From Rhodanobacter sp. C01 (GTDB lineage Bacteria > Pseudomonadota > Gammaproteobacteria > Xanthomonadales > Rhodanobacteraceae), in NCBI RefSeq assembly GCF_002001045.1, contig NZ_MUNR01000008.1, forward strand, positions 62,001 to 126,000: 64,000 bases of DNA, read 5' to 3'. Below, one piece after another: positions 18,363 to 26,841 of this stretch. How positions within the stretch are numbered: position 1 is the first letter of the stretch; each line of letters begins with the position of its first letter. The position numbers and the translations under genes were made by a program. The notes beneath the pieces are model-generated. The model was not told the origin of the DNA, did not search any database, and saw nothing but the letters and a program-made list of their open reading frames with translations.

Positions 18363-18716
18363 ATGGATCCACAGATCACGACGCCGGACACATCGGATCG
18401 CCACCGGCTCGACGAGAATATCTGCGTGCATATCTTCACCGCATCGGCAGCGATGGTAGGCGTCTGCCTGACCGTGGTCGGCATCATTCGCGTGGTGATT
18501 TCACGGCACAAATCCGATCTGTTCGCCGACGACCTGCTGGCAGTGAACGCCATGCTTTATCTGGCGTCATCCCTGCTGTCGTACTGGGCCCTGCGCACGC
18601 GCAACGTGACCCGGAACTATCGGCTCGAACGCATCGCCGACATCATCTTCCTGGTGGCGCTGACGCTGACCGCGGTCAGTGCGGCGTATATCACCTGGGC
18701 GATGTCGGTACATTGA
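18363..18716 (+). CDS. Small three-helix membrane protein, function unknown
   Basis: A 117-residue protein from the ATG at 18363. It has three predicted membrane helices, at about residues 25-45 (FTASAAMVGVCLTVVGIIRV), 63-80 and 93-113. An N-terminal polar segment and charged loops (SRHKSD, RTRNVTRNYRLERIAD) surround them. I do not recognise a named family with confidence. It follows the dead TetR gene on the same strand after 85 bases and converges with hemY, so it may once have been under TetR control. Confidence 0.75.
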   Translation: MDPQITTPDTSDRHRLDENICVHIFTASAAMVGVCLTVVGIIRVVISRHKSDLFADDLLAVNAMLYLASSLLSYWALRTRNVTRNYRLERIADIIFLVALTLTAVSAAYITWAMSVH

Positions 18717-18746
18717 GGGCAGCACACTGCGTGCCGCCACGGCGCA

Positions 18747-20003
18747 TTATTCACGCAGCCGCGGCACTCCATGCTCGTTGCGCTCTTCGATCGCGACCGG
18801 ACGCGTATCGAGACGGCCGGTCCGTTGTTCCTGCGGCAGCGGCTCGACTGCATCATCACGGATCAATGCAAGCGCGTTACGGTAACAGCGTTGCGCCTGC
18901 TCCGGATTGCCCTGGCCGGCAAAGGTGTCGCCGAGCGCCTCCCATGCACCCGCGCTCGGCGCCAAGGCGACCGAGCGTTGCAGGTACTGGTTCGCCTTGC
19001 CCCACAGCCGCAGCCGCACGCATATGCGCCCGAGCGTGAGCAGGAGCACGGCGTCGTTCGGATGGCCGTCGTACCAGCTTTCGGCGCGGCGCAGGCGCGC
19101 CTCGATATCGTCGCCGCCGAGGGTGCCGTAGGTCTCGATCAGCAGCGGCGACCATTCGCGACGCAAGGCGGATTCGACTTCATCCATCGCCGGCAGGATC
19201 AGACCGAAGCCGGCCGCGCGGCGCGCGTACGCATCGATCACCGCGGGCACTCGACGCTGCGCCTTGGGCAGTTGCGACCACAACGCGTTCAGTGCCGCAC
19301 CATCCGACGTGGCGTTGATCGTTGCGGCAAGTATTTTTGCTTCCAGCGCGGCATAGGGACGGCTGCCGAGCGCACCGCTTTTCTGCAGCGGATCGAGCGC
19401 CTCGCGGGCGCGCCGGATGTCGCCACTGGCCAGCGCCGCCAGCGCCAGCTCGCGCCAACCACCGGGGGTCAACGCACCCTTGTCGGCTTCCGGCGCCAAC
19501 AGCGCCAGCGCTTCGGCCGGCTTGCCATCGCGACGCAACACGCGGGCGCGCAGCACACGGGCTGCCTGCGGCGCGGATTGCGAGGCCTGGTTCAAGGCTT
19601 CCAGCGCGCGACCATGTTCACCGCGACGCGAGGCTGCTTCCGCCGCGGCCAGCAGGGCCGGCCCATGCAGGCTGTTCAGGCGCGAGGCACGGTTGAGGTC
19701 ACGCTCGGCATCGCCGTGACGGCCTTCGATCAAGGCAATCAAGCCATCGCCCATGCGTTGCTGACTGAGTCGCCGATGCCGCCGCGAGAACGCACCGAAC
19801 GGCCAGCGCAGCAGGCGCCACAACGCGGTGAGCAAACCCCACGCCAGCAGCAGGATGAGTACGGCGGCGACCACCGTGGTTTCCACCCGCCAGCCGCGCA
19901 GACGCAGCAGCACATAACCGGGATCCGCCGCCACCCAGTGCCAGCCAAACGCAGCCAATGCAGCGACGATGACCAGCAGCAGGATCCAGCGCCACAACCT
20001 CAT
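18747..20003 (-). CDS. hemY: HemY family heme-biosynthesis-associated TPR protein
   Basis: A 418-residue inner-membrane protein. Two membrane helices lie at about residues 5-22 and 40-62, followed by the HemY N-terminal domain (PFGAFSRRHRRLSQQRMGDGLIALIEGRH) and a long TPR solenoid. This is the proteobacterial HemY of the hemCDXY group, not protoporphyrinogen oxidase. It is required for normal heme synthesis in E. coli, but its biochemical role is not settled. Its start overlaps the hemX stop by 4 bases (ATGA). The C-terminal 40 residues are polar and probably disordered. Confidence 0.93.
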   Translation of the reverse strand: MRLWRWILLLVIVAALAAFGWHWVAADPGYVLLRLRGWRVETTVVAAVLILLLAWGLLTALWRLLRWPFGAFSRRHRRLSQQRMGDGLIALIEGRHGDAERDLNRASRLNSLHGPALLAAAEAASRRGEHGRALEALNQASQSAPQAARVLRARVLRRDGKPAEALALLAPEADKGALTPGGWRELALAALASGDIRRAREALDPLQKSGALGSRPYAALEAKILAATINATSDGAALNALWSQLPKAQRRVPAVIDAYARRAAGFGLILPAMDEVESALRREWSPLLIETYGTLGGDDIEARLRRAESWYDGHPNDAVLLLTLGRICVRLRLWGKANQYLQRSVALAPSAGAWEALGDTFAGQGNPEQAQRCYRNALALIRDDAVEPLPQEQRTGRLDTRPVAIEERNEHGVPRLRE

Positions 20004-21145
20004 GGCCGGACTCCGGCTGCCGGCTTTGCCGTGCTGCTGGCGGTAGCAGGCGCCGTATCCGGTTTCAAGGCATGGACGGTGCGCAGGTTGCGCAATTCGC
20101 TCAAGGCAACGCCGAGCTGCACCGGCGCATTCGCGGGCAACGCGATAGCAAGTTGCTTGATCGTGGCGCGCGCCTGCTGCACATCCGGCGCGCTGCCGTC
20201 GAACTGGGTCGCCAGAGCGGCGTCCACTCGTTGCAGCGCGGCCGCATAGGCCGGGCCGTCATACGCCATCAGCGCGATCTGCGCCTGGGCCAGATCCAGT
20301 TCGGCCAGCTCGCGTGCAAAGCGTGCATCGGCCACCGCCAGCGGTGCGCCGTTGTCGCGCTGCACGCTGACCACGCCGGCCAGTGCATGACTGATGCGCG
20401 CCCAGGTATCCGGCGCCTGCGTCGTGCCCGGGTTGTCGAGTGGCTTCAGCGGCAATGTGGCCAGCATGCCACGCAAGGCCGTCAATTGCTGCAATGCGTT
20501 GGCCTGGCTGGCTGGCTGGCTCCTTGCCAAGGCATCGCGCTCGGCGCTGATGCTCTGGCGCACACCGGAGAACGCACCATCGTTGACCGCCGCCAGGGCC
20601 TGGTCGGCCAGTGCATATGCTGCGGCCGCTCCCTGCCCATCGTGGAACAACGTGTAGCGTTCGCCCGCCATGCGCAGCAGCGATTCGGTCTCGTCCAGCA
20701 GCATCGCATCGTGGCCGGACAGGCTCTTTTCGGCGAGCTTCGCCACCGCGTCCTCGAGATTGCGTGTGCGCTCCGCCTGGCCAAGCAGCTCTTCACGCAA
20801 CGAACGGTTCACTGCCGCCGCGTCGTTCAGGCGCTGGTTGAGGCTGGTACGTTCGCCGCTGACGCCTGACAACGTGGTCTCCAGTGCGGCGACACGCTGT
20901 TGCAGGTTGGTCACGTTCTGGCTGTCGGCAGCGTTGCCTTGCTCCTGTTGCCACTGGCGCCAGCCGACATAGCCGGCGACACCCAGCGCGATCAGGGCCA
21001 GCAACAACGCAAGCGCCAGACTGCCGCCACCACGCGGGTGCGGTTCGCGCGCTGCGGGCGCGTTTCGCACCGGGCGCACCGGCATCACATCGGGACTCGC
21101 GCCTTCGGGCGCGACGGATTCACTGGGTTTGTCTGCGTTGCTCAT
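20000..21145 (-). CDS. hemX: HemX family protein (uroporphyrinogen-III C-methyltransferase-like)
   Basis: A 381-residue membrane-anchored protein. A disordered Pro/Ala/Arg-rich N-terminus precedes a single membrane helix near residues 43-65 (SLALALLLALIALGVAGYVGW). A coiled-coil region (NLQQRVAALETTL and following) and a helical domain with LLDETESLLRMAGERYTLF complete it. The family is often annotated as a uroporphyrinogen methyltransferase but lacks that enzyme's fold, so this label should not be trusted. It sits between hemD and hemY in the standard order. hemC, normally before hemD, is not in the window. Confidence 0.92.
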   Translation of the reverse strand: MSNADKPSESVAPEGASPDVMPVRPVRNAPAAREPHPRGGGSLALALLLALIALGVAGYVGWRQWQQEQGNAADSQNVTNLQQRVAALETTLSGVSGERTSLNQRLNDAAAVNRSLREELLGQAERTRNLEDAVAKLAEKSLSGHDAMLLDETESLLRMAGERYTLFHDGQGAAAAYALADQALAAVNDGAFSGVRQSISAERDALARSQPASQANALQQLTALRGMLATLPLKPLDNPGTTQAPDTWARISHALAGVVSVQRDNGAPLAVADARFARELAELDLAQAQIALMAYDGPAYAAALQRVDAALATQFDGSAPDVQQARATIKQLAIALPANAPVQLGVALSELRNLRTVHALKPDTAPATASSTAKPAAGVRP

Positions 21146-21201
21146 GCGCTCATGCTAGCAGCCCATACGCCCGCGTTCGTAGCAACATGGCGTGAAGAAG
21201 C

Positions 21202-21972
21202 TCAGCCGGTGCGCATGGCGGCATCAAGCAGGTCGGCCGGCAGCGCCGAGGTCGCCAGCACGATGCGCGGGAAACCGTTATCGCGAGCGATCGCCCCCAA
21301 CCGCTCGCTGCTGACCACGACGGTCGCCGCACACAGTCGCACCCATGCCGCGGGTGGCAACAGTCGATGCAGGTTGTGCATCGCCTCCGCGCTGGACAGC
21401 AACAGCAGCGCCGAGGACGGCAGCTGCAGCAGCACATCGACATGCCGGCGATCCAGTCGCGGCGCCACCCGCTGATAGACATGCAACTCATGCAACTGCG
21501 CGCCGCGTGCGGCGATCTGTTCGCGCAACAGGCCGCGGCCGCCGGCGGCACCGATCAGGCCGACGCGATGGCCATGCAGATCATGCATAGCCGGATGTTC
21601 CAGCAGGCCTTCACTGTCCTGTTGCAACGGTGTCAGCGGCGTGCGGATACCGTGCCGACGCAGCGCGCGCGCAGTGCCCTGGCCCACGGCCAGCACCGTG
21701 GCCGTGGTCTGCAACGGCGCCAGGATCGCGGCGAAGCGAACGGCCGTCGGGCTGGTGAAGACCAGTACATCACCCTGCAGCGCCAACTGCAGATCCTTGC
21801 GTGCCACGGCTTCGTCAGCCACGCCGCGCAGGGCCAGTCCAGGCAGCAGCAGGGGCACGCCACCCAGGCGGCGTACCCGTTTCGCCAGGGCAGCGGCGGT
21901 GCCGGCCGGACGCGTGATCACCACGACCCGCCCGCGCAGATCCGCGTTCTCTACCGGGGCTGGCCGCTGCAT
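21202..21972 (-). CDS. hemD: Uroporphyrinogen-III synthase
   Basis: A 256-residue enzyme that closes and inverts ring D of hydroxymethylbilane to give uroporphyrinogen III. Family marks include VVITRPAGTAAALAKRVRRLGG at the N-terminus, DVLVFTSPTAVRFA (the usual xxFTSxNAV motif), AVGQGTARALRRHGI and GLIGAAGGRGLLREQIAARGA. The order of the two Rossmann-like halves is normal and the length typical. The downstream hemX start is 56 bases away. The upstream neighbour is divergent, and a perfect 9-bp inverted repeat lies in the gap. Confidence 0.93.
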   Translation of the reverse strand: MQRPAPVENADLRGRVVVITRPAGTAAALAKRVRRLGGVPLLLPGLALRGVADEAVARKDLQLALQGDVLVFTSPTAVRFAAILAPLQTTATVLAVGQGTARALRRHGIRTPLTPLQQDSEGLLEHPAMHDLHGHRVGLIGAAGGRGLLREQIAARGAQLHELHVYQRVAPRLDRRHVDVLLQLPSSALLLLSSAEAMHNLHRLLPPAAWVRLCAATVVVSSERLGAIARDNGFPRIVLATSALPADLLDAAMRTG

Positions 21973-22001
21973 CCGCGCATTGTATTCTTCATGGTCATGG
22001 C

Positions 22002-22029
22002 CCCAGTGTAACGGTCGCCCTACACTGGG
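22002..22029. promoter_or_regulatory. Perfect inverted repeat between hemD and the divergent thioesterase gene
   Basis: CCCAGTGTA (22002-22010) and TACACTGGG (22021-22029) are perfect 9-base arms with a 10-base spacer. The gap between the divergent genes is only 89 bases. TACACT, resembling a -10 box, occurs on both strands within the arms. It could be an operator or a pair of overlapping divergent promoters. Confidence 0.5.
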
Positions 22030-22061
22030 AAGTCATTCTTTCCGCCAGGCCCTCGATCAAC

Positions 22062-22550
22062 GTGAGTACCACCGACGACGCAACAACCCAGGCCCGGCAA
22101 ACTCCGGCACAGCAACTGGTCCGGTTCATCCGCGACGAGATCCCGCTGGCCCGCACGATGGATCTGCAGCTGGGCGAATCCAGCGACGAGATGCTCAGCC
22201 TGCTCGCGCCGCTGGCGCCGAACGTCAACGACAAGGGCTGCGCCTTCGGCGGCAGCCTGGTCAGTTTGATGACACTGAGCGGGTGGGCGCTGGTCGAACT
22301 GGCGCTGCGCCGGCAGGGCCATGATTGCGATGTGTTCGTGGCCGAATCCAGCGTGCGCTATCTGGCGCCGCTATGGCAGGACTTTCGCAGCGAGGCGCGG
22401 CTTGCGGCCGATGCCGACTGGACGACATTCTTCAACACACTCAATGCACGCGGCAAGGCACGCATCGAAGTTTCCTGCGTGGTCCCCGGTGATGGCGGCA
22501 AGCCGGCCGCCACGCTGAGCGCGCGTTTCGTCGCCAAGGTACGGGATTGA
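22062..22550 (+). CDS. YiiD C-terminal-type hot-dog thioesterase
   Basis: A 162-residue protein with the hot-dog fold of the YiiD_C (thioesterase_put) family. The core has NVNDKGCAFGGSLVSLMTLSGWALVELAL with an active-site-like KGCAFGGS turn, followed by VFVAESSVRYLAPL and a C-terminal ARFVAKV strand. It probably hydrolyses an acyl-thioester; the substrate is unknown. The start is GTG at 22062, with no in-frame ATG before the conserved region. It is divergent from hemD. Confidence 0.83.
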   Translation: MSTTDDATTQARQTPAQQLVRFIRDEIPLARTMDLQLGESSDEMLSLLAPLAPNVNDKGCAFGGSLVSLMTLSGWALVELALRRQGHDCDVFVAESSVRYLAPLWQDFRSEARLAADADWTTFFNTLNARGKARIEVSCVVPGDGGKPAATLSARFVAKVRD

Positions 22551-22621
22551 ATCTGGCGCGAATGAACCGCGACAACCCGGTTGAGGCAGAATGGCCCGGT
22601 CTTCATCGGGAGGAAACTTAC

Positions 22622-23035
22622 ATGCGCCGCATCCTGAGCATTCTTGCGTTGCTGTCCGTGCTTTTGCTGGCCGGCTGTGCCACCCAGAAGCAGGGCGACA
22701 TACTGACCACCACACTCAATGCGTATTCCAGCACGCTGCGCTGGGGTGATTTCCAGAGCGCTGCGCAATTCATCGATCCCGAGATCCGTGAAAAGCACCC
22801 GCTGAGCGCGCTGGACATCGCGCGCTACAAGCAGGTCAAGGTAAGCGACTACGACGACGGCAACGGCCCGCTCCCGGCCGGCAAAGGCAAAGTGCAGCAA
22901 ACCGTGCATATCAGCCTGGTCAACATCCATACCCAGACCGAGCGCAGCATCGTCGACCATCAGATCTGGCAGTACGACGAGAAAACCAAGCACTGGTGGC
23001 TGATCAGCGGGTTGCCGGACATCACCCAGGACTGA
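22622..23035 (+). CDS. Lipoprotein of unknown function
   Basis: A 137-residue lipoprotein. The N-terminus MRRILSILALLSVLLLAGCA is a lipoprotein signal with lipobox LLAGC (Cys 19). The mature part has TTTLNAYSSTLRWGDFQSAAQFID and ends WQYDEKTKHWWLISGLPDI, resembling NTF2-like or DUF4440-like folds, though I cannot name the family firmly. The ATG at 22622 follows gggagg at good distance. It precedes the rhodanese gene by 92 bases on the same strand. Confidence 0.82.
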   Translation: MRRILSILALLSVLLLAGCATQKQGDILTTTLNAYSSTLRWGDFQSAAQFIDPEIREKHPLSALDIARYKQVKVSDYDDGNGPLPAGKGKVQQTVHISLVNIHTQTERSIVDHQIWQYDEKTKHWWLISGLPDITQD

Positions 23036-23127
23036 GATCACTGCCACCGGCCCCCTGCCGATGGCATCACACCCGTATAATCGGCGGTTTACCCGAGCGG
23101 GTGCCTGCAAGGCACGGTGGACTGACG

Positions 23128-23574
23128 ATGAACGATTTCCTGCACAAGCTGCCCGAATTTATCGGCAATCATGTGGCCCTCGCGGCCCTGTTCGCGATCC
23201 TGCTGGTGGCGCTGATCGCCATGCAGATCGCCGAACTGTTCAGCAAGACCAAGGCGCTGACCCCGGCCGGCCTGACCCTGTTGATCAATCGCGAGAATCC
23301 GCTGTTGATCGACCTGTCCGCCTATGCGGATTTCGAGAAGATGCACGTGCCCGGTGCCAAGCACGTGGCAATGAGCCAGTTCGATCCGGAAAACAAGGAT
23401 CTGGCCAAGGCGAAGGAACTGCCGGTGGTGGTGATGGACAAGGATGGCCGCGGCAACTCGCTCAAGGCTGCGCAGCGGCTGGTCAAGGCCGGCTTTGGCA
23501 AGGTCCACATGCTCAGCGGCGGCGTGCTGGCCTGGCATGCGGCGCAATTGCCGGTTGCCAAGGGCAGCAAATAG
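23128..23574 (+). CDS. Membrane-anchored rhodanese-like protein
   Basis: A 148-residue protein with one membrane helix (residues 17-35, VALAALFAILLVALIAMQIA) followed by a rhodanese domain from about 50 to 140 (LLIDLSAYADFEKMHVPGAKHV, then GKVHMLSGGVLAWHAAQLPV). At the position of the rhodanese active-site loop the sequence reads VVVMDKDGRGNSLKAA, with no Cys. It is therefore probably not a sulfurtransferase but a binding or structural rhodanese fold, as in YibN-like proteins. The start at 23128 is chosen because it begins the conserved helix. Confidence 0.87.
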   Translation: MNDFLHKLPEFIGNHVALAALFAILLVALIAMQIAELFSKTKALTPAGLTLLINRENPLLIDLSAYADFEKMHVPGAKHVAMSQFDPENKDLAKAKELPVVVMDKDGRGNSLKAAQRLVKAGFGKVHMLSGGVLAWHAAQLPVAKGSK

Positions 23575-23584
23575 GGCCACCTGC

Positions 23585-23650
23585 AGGAGCGGCTTCAGCC
23601 GCGATTGCTCTTCGCATGACGTGAAAAGCATCGTGGCTGAAGCCGCTCCT
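23585..23650. repeat. REP-like palindrome, copy A
   Basis: Arms 23585-23605 and 23630-23650 pair over 21 positions with one mismatch and begin AGGAGCGGCTTCAGCCGCGAT. It lies between the rhodanese gene and the converging flavoprotein gene. Same family as copies B (26192) and E (47546). Confidence 0.8.
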
Positions 23651-23663
23651 ACATAAAAGCAAA

Positions 23664-24725
23664 TCAGCGATCGTGGATGCCGGCGCGACTGGCCACGATC
23701 TGCGCCAGCACGTCCGGCGCGTACTCGAACGAGTCGTAATACAGCCGATCCTCCGGCAGGCCGGCATCGAGGAACAGCGGGTGCGCGGCATCGATCATCG
23801 CCGGCGGCCCGCTCATGTACAGGTCGTGGCCGGACAGGTCGGGCTGGTCCGCCAGCACCGCCTCGTGCACCAGCCCCGTGCGGAAACCAGCCGCCTGCTC
23901 CGGATCGGACAGCACGGCGTGGAAGTGCAGGTTCGGCAACTCACGCTCCCAGCGCTCGGCCAGCGGACGCAGATACAGATCCGCGCTCGTGCGCGCGCCC
24001 CAGTAGACCCGCATCGACCGTCGCGTGCCCAGCGCGATGAAATGCTCGACGATCGCCTTGACCGGCGCGAAGCCGGTGCCGCCGGCCATGAACACCATCG
24101 GCCGCTCGGAATCCTCGCGCGGCACGAAGGTGCCCAGTGGCCCCTCGATACGCAGGTGATCGCCCACCTTCAGCACATCGTCGACCCACGAGGTGAAGCC
24201 ACCGCCCGCCACGTGCCGCACATGCAGTTCGATCATGCCATCGGCCTGCGGGCCGTTGGCGATCGAGAACGGGCGCCGCCTGCCGTCTTCCAGCAACACA
24301 TCCACATACTGGCCCGGCAGCCGGTTGAGCCGGCGCTCGCCATGGGCGGGCAGCAGGCGCAGGCCGATCACGTCCGCCGCCAACCGCCATTTCTCGGTCA
24401 CCACCATGCCGAGCTGACGTCGTGCGATGTCCTCCACCGAGGTCACCTCGCGCGCTTCCAGCAGCAGGTCGCTGGTGGGCACCGCCTGGCACAACAGCAC
24501 CGCCTGATGGGCCAGCGCGCTGGCGCTCAGCGCCAGCGGCGGGTTGCGCGGGTACTCGCAATGCCCCTGCAGCAAGGTCGCCTTGCAACTGCCGCAGGCA
24601 CCGGCACGGCAGGAGTACGGCAACGCCACGCCTGCCCGTTGCGCCGCCTCCAGCACGGTTTCACCGGGAGCCACCGAAAACTGGCGGTCCGAGGATTTGA
24701 GAGTGACGTTGAACACCAGGTGCAT
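23664..24725 (-). CDS. 2Fe-2S ferredoxin-reductase flavoprotein (AscD/Fre-like)
   Basis: A 353-residue electron-transfer protein. An N-terminal plant-type ferredoxin domain (residues 1-90) has cluster ligands C39, C44, C47 and C79 (CRAGACGSC). An FAD-binding barrel (RRPFSIANGP) and an NAD(P)-binding domain (MVFMAGGTGFAPVKAIVEHF) follow, ending YYDSFEYAPD. It resembles CDP-6-deoxy-delta-3,4-glucoseen reductase and phenol hydroxylase reductase components, but no sugar or aromatic gene is nearby, so the partner is unknown. The ATG at 24725 starts the conserved ferredoxin domain. It is divergent from a thioesterase gene 54 bases away. Confidence 0.88.
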   Translation of the reverse strand: MHLVFNVTLKSSDRQFSVAPGETVLEAAQRAGVALPYSCRAGACGSCKATLLQGHCEYPRNPPLALSASALAHQAVLLCQAVPTSDLLLEAREVTSVEDIARRQLGMVVTEKWRLAADVIGLRLLPAHGERRLNRLPGQYVDVLLEDGRRRPFSIANGPQADGMIELHVRHVAGGGFTSWVDDVLKVGDHLRIEGPLGTFVPREDSERPMVFMAGGTGFAPVKAIVEHFIALGTRRSMRVYWGARTSADLYLRPLAERWERELPNLHFHAVLSDPEQAAGFRTGLVHEAVLADQPDLSGHDLYMSGPPAMIDAAHPLFLDAGLPEDRLYYDSFEYAPDVLAQIVASRAGIHDR

Positions 24726-24779
24726 TGTCGTTGTGATCGCGGCGGACAACAATGCGGGCCCGGTACCGAGGAATCAACC

Positions 24780-25220
24780 ATGAGCATCTGGAAACAGCCT
24801 GTCGACCTCGCACGCATCAACGCGTGGAGCGCCAACACCATGATGGAGACGCTCGGCATCCGCATCAGTGCGATCGGCGACGACTGGCTGCAGGGCACCA
24901 TGCCGGTCGACCATCGCACCCACCAGCCGTACGGTCTGTTGCATGGCGGTGCCTCGGTGGTACTGGCCGAGACGCTGGGCAGCACCGCGGCAATGCTTAC
25001 GCTCGACCCGGACAAGGAACTGGCGGTGGGCCTCGACATCAATGCCAACCATGTCCGCGGCGTGCGCAGCGGCACCGTCACCGGCACCGCAAAGATGCTG
25101 CATATCGGCCGCACCACCCAGGTCTGGGAAATCCGCATCGAGAGCGAGGAAGGTGTACTGGTGTGCATCTCGCGCATCACCATGACGGTGATTCCGGCAC
25201 GCGTCGTGGCGGCACGTTGA
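24780..25220 (+). CDS. Hot-dog thioesterase (MenI/PaaI-like)
   Basis: A 146-residue hot-dog thioesterase. The active-site region reads THQPYGLLHGGASVVLAETLGS, matching the HGG(A/V)S..LAE motif of the EntH/MenI/YdiI group. VGLDINANHVRGVRSG and the final ISRITMTVIP strand also fit. Members hydrolyse aryl- or acyl-CoA such as DHNA-CoA; the substrate here is open. The ATG at 24780 follows gagga. Its TGA overlaps the TTG start of srkA, so the two are translationally coupled. Confidence 0.88.
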   Translation: MSIWKQPVDLARINAWSANTMMETLGIRISAIGDDWLQGTMPVDHRTHQPYGLLHGGASVVLAETLGSTAAMLTLDPDKELAVGLDINANHVRGVRSGTVTGTAKMLHIGRTTQVWEIRIESEEGVLVCISRITMTVIPARVVAAR

Positions 25221-26176
25221 ACGACACGCCGTACGCCAGCCTCAGCCCCGATCTGGTGCTCGACGCGGTCACTGCCTGCGGCCTGTGGCCGGATGGTCGG
25301 CTGCTCGCACTCAACAGCTACGAGAACCGGGTCTGGCAGATCGGGCTGGAACAGATTGGAGTGGAGCCGGAATCGCCGGTCATCGCGAAGTTCTACCGCC
25401 CCGGCCGCTGGAGCGACGCGGCGATCATCGAGGAACATACGTTCGCACAGGAACTCGCCGACGCCGAGTTGCCGGTGGTCGCGCCACGGGTGTTTGGTGG
25501 TCGCACCCTGCTGTTCCACGGGGGCTTCCGCTACGCGCTGACCACCCGTCGCGGTGGCCGTGCGCCGGAGCTGGAAGCGCTCGATCAACTGCAATGGCTG
25601 GGCCGACTGATCGCACGCATGCACGTCGTCGGCGCGCGCCAACCGTTCGCTCATCGCGGCCGGCTCGATCGCGACACGATGGTGCAGAAGCCGATGCAGG
25701 CCGTGCTTGAATCGTCCTTGCTGCCGACATCGCTGCAGACGAACTATCGCGCGGCGGCGATGCGCCTCGATGCCGCCATCGCCTCACGTCTCGAAGCGGT
25801 CGGCCCGGTCAGGCAACTGCGCCTGCATGGCGATTGCCATCCTGGCAATGTATTGTGGACTGATGAAGGCCCGCACTTCGTCGACCTCGACGACGCGCGC
25901 ACCGGCCCGGCAGTACAGGATTTGTGGATGCTCGCCGGCGATACGCGTGCAATGGACGCCGTGCTTGAGGGTTACCGGCAGTTTCGCGATTTCGACGACA
26001 GCGAGTTGCTGCTGGTCCCCGTCCTGCGCGCGATGCGCCAACTGCACTACGCCGGCTGGATTGCCGCGCGCTGGCACGACCCGGCCTTCCCCGTCGCGTT
26101 CCCGTTTGCCGCCGAATCGCGCTGGTGGGAGCAGCACATCGCCGACCTGCACGAGCTGGCCGACGATCTCGAATAA
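25217..26176 (+). CDS. srkA: Stress response serine/threonine kinase (YihE/SrkA)
   Basis: A 319-residue kinase of the aminoglycoside-phosphotransferase fold. The N-lobe has LNSYENRVWQIGLE and the lysine in PVIAKFYRPGRWSD. The catalytic loop is HGDCHPGNVLW (about residue 204) and the metal-binding motif VDLDDARTGPAVQDLWML (about 221). SrkA limits stress-induced death in E. coli, including through MazF. The start is TTG overlapping the previous stop; the N-terminal PYASLSPDLVLDAV aligns with other SrkA proteins, supporting it over downstream codons. Confidence 0.92.
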   Translation: MNDTPYASLSPDLVLDAVTACGLWPDGRLLALNSYENRVWQIGLEQIGVEPESPVIAKFYRPGRWSDAAIIEEHTFAQELADAELPVVAPRVFGGRTLLFHGGFRYALTTRRGGRAPELEALDQLQWLGRLIARMHVVGARQPFAHRGRLDRDTMVQKPMQAVLESSLLPTSLQTNYRAAAMRLDAAIASRLEAVGPVRQLRLHGDCHPGNVLWTDEGPHFVDLDDARTGPAVQDLWMLAGDTRAMDAVLEGYRQFRDFDDSELLLVPVLRAMRQLHYAGWIAARWHDPAFPVAFPFAAESRWWEQHIADLHELADDLE

Positions 26177-26191
26177 CTTCCCATTACCTGC

Positions 26192-26257
26192 AGGAGCGGC
26201 TTCATCCGCGATGCTCTTCGTGACACAGGCCAGAGCATCGCGACGGAAGTCGCTCCT
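26192..26257. repeat. REP-like palindrome, copy B
   Basis: Arms 26192-26217 and 26232-26257 pair with a few mismatches and have the same core (AGGAGCGGCTTC) as copy A. It lies just after the srkA stop. The mismatches (ttcatccgcg against cgacggaagt) suggest it is older or degenerating. Confidence 0.75.
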
Positions 26258-26284
26258 ACAATCCCTCATTTTCCGGAGTCCTGC

Positions 26285-26722
26285 ATGCGCACCATCCTGT
26301 TCCGCCTGATCGGCATCCTCGAAATCGCCGGCGGCTTGTATGGCGTGGCAGCGATGCTGCATCGGTTGCTGCCGTTCGGCTCCGCCCACGAAAGCGTGAT
26401 CGCGCTGCTCGGCCTGGTGCTTTACGGGTTTGTGCTGGCCGCCGGCGTGCAGTTGCTCGATGGCAGCGATCGTGGCGTGCGCATGTCCAGCTGGGCGCAA
26501 CTGCTGCAGTTGCCGCTGATCGCTTTGCCCGTCTTCAGCTATGCACTGCACTGCGGTGCCTTCGTGAATGTGTTCGCCACGCTGCAGGCTGCGCCACGGC
26601 TCGGCATCGACTGGCATTTCGGTAGCCAGGGTTTCGTGCTGGCGGTTGGCGGGCCGGCGGTATCGCGGCTCGGCATCAACCTGCTGGCGTTGCTGTCGTG
26701 GCTGATGCTGCGGCTGCGCTGA
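26285..26722 (+). CDS. Four-helix membrane protein, function unknown
   Basis: A 145-residue integral membrane protein with about four helices: residues 3-25, 38-58, 72-90 and 118-143. It starts MRTILFRLIGILEIAGGLYGV after a ccggag ribosome binding site and ends LLALLSWLMLRLR. No conserved catalytic residues stand out and I do not recognise the family. It lies between srkA and a thioesterase gene on the same strand but with separate spacing. Confidence 0.75.
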   Translation: MRTILFRLIGILEIAGGLYGVAAMLHRLLPFGSAHESVIALLGLVLYGFVLAAGVQLLDGSDRGVRMSSWAQLLQLPLIALPVFSYALHCGAFVNVFATLQAAPRLGIDWHFGSQGFVLAVGGPAVSRLGINLLALLSWLMLRLR

Positions 26723-26841
26723 TCAAGCAGTGTCACAGACATGAGCTGCGATTCGTTCAGGATGCAAAAGTGTTGCGTTGCAGCATTTTCTCGCGGAAAG
26801 GATTAGGCTGAGACCAAGTTCGATTGCCGAGGCGAATCCGC

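Noticed and set aside
20000-21145. hemX as a true uroporphyrinogen-III methyltransferase
   Set aside because: It has a membrane helix and coiled coil but none of the methyltransferase motifs of CobA/CysG; the enzyme label in databases is a carry-over.
23076-23081. TATAAT 46 bases before the rhodanese ATG
   Set aside because: No -35 at proper spacing; left out as a promoter call, although the gene may still have a start here.
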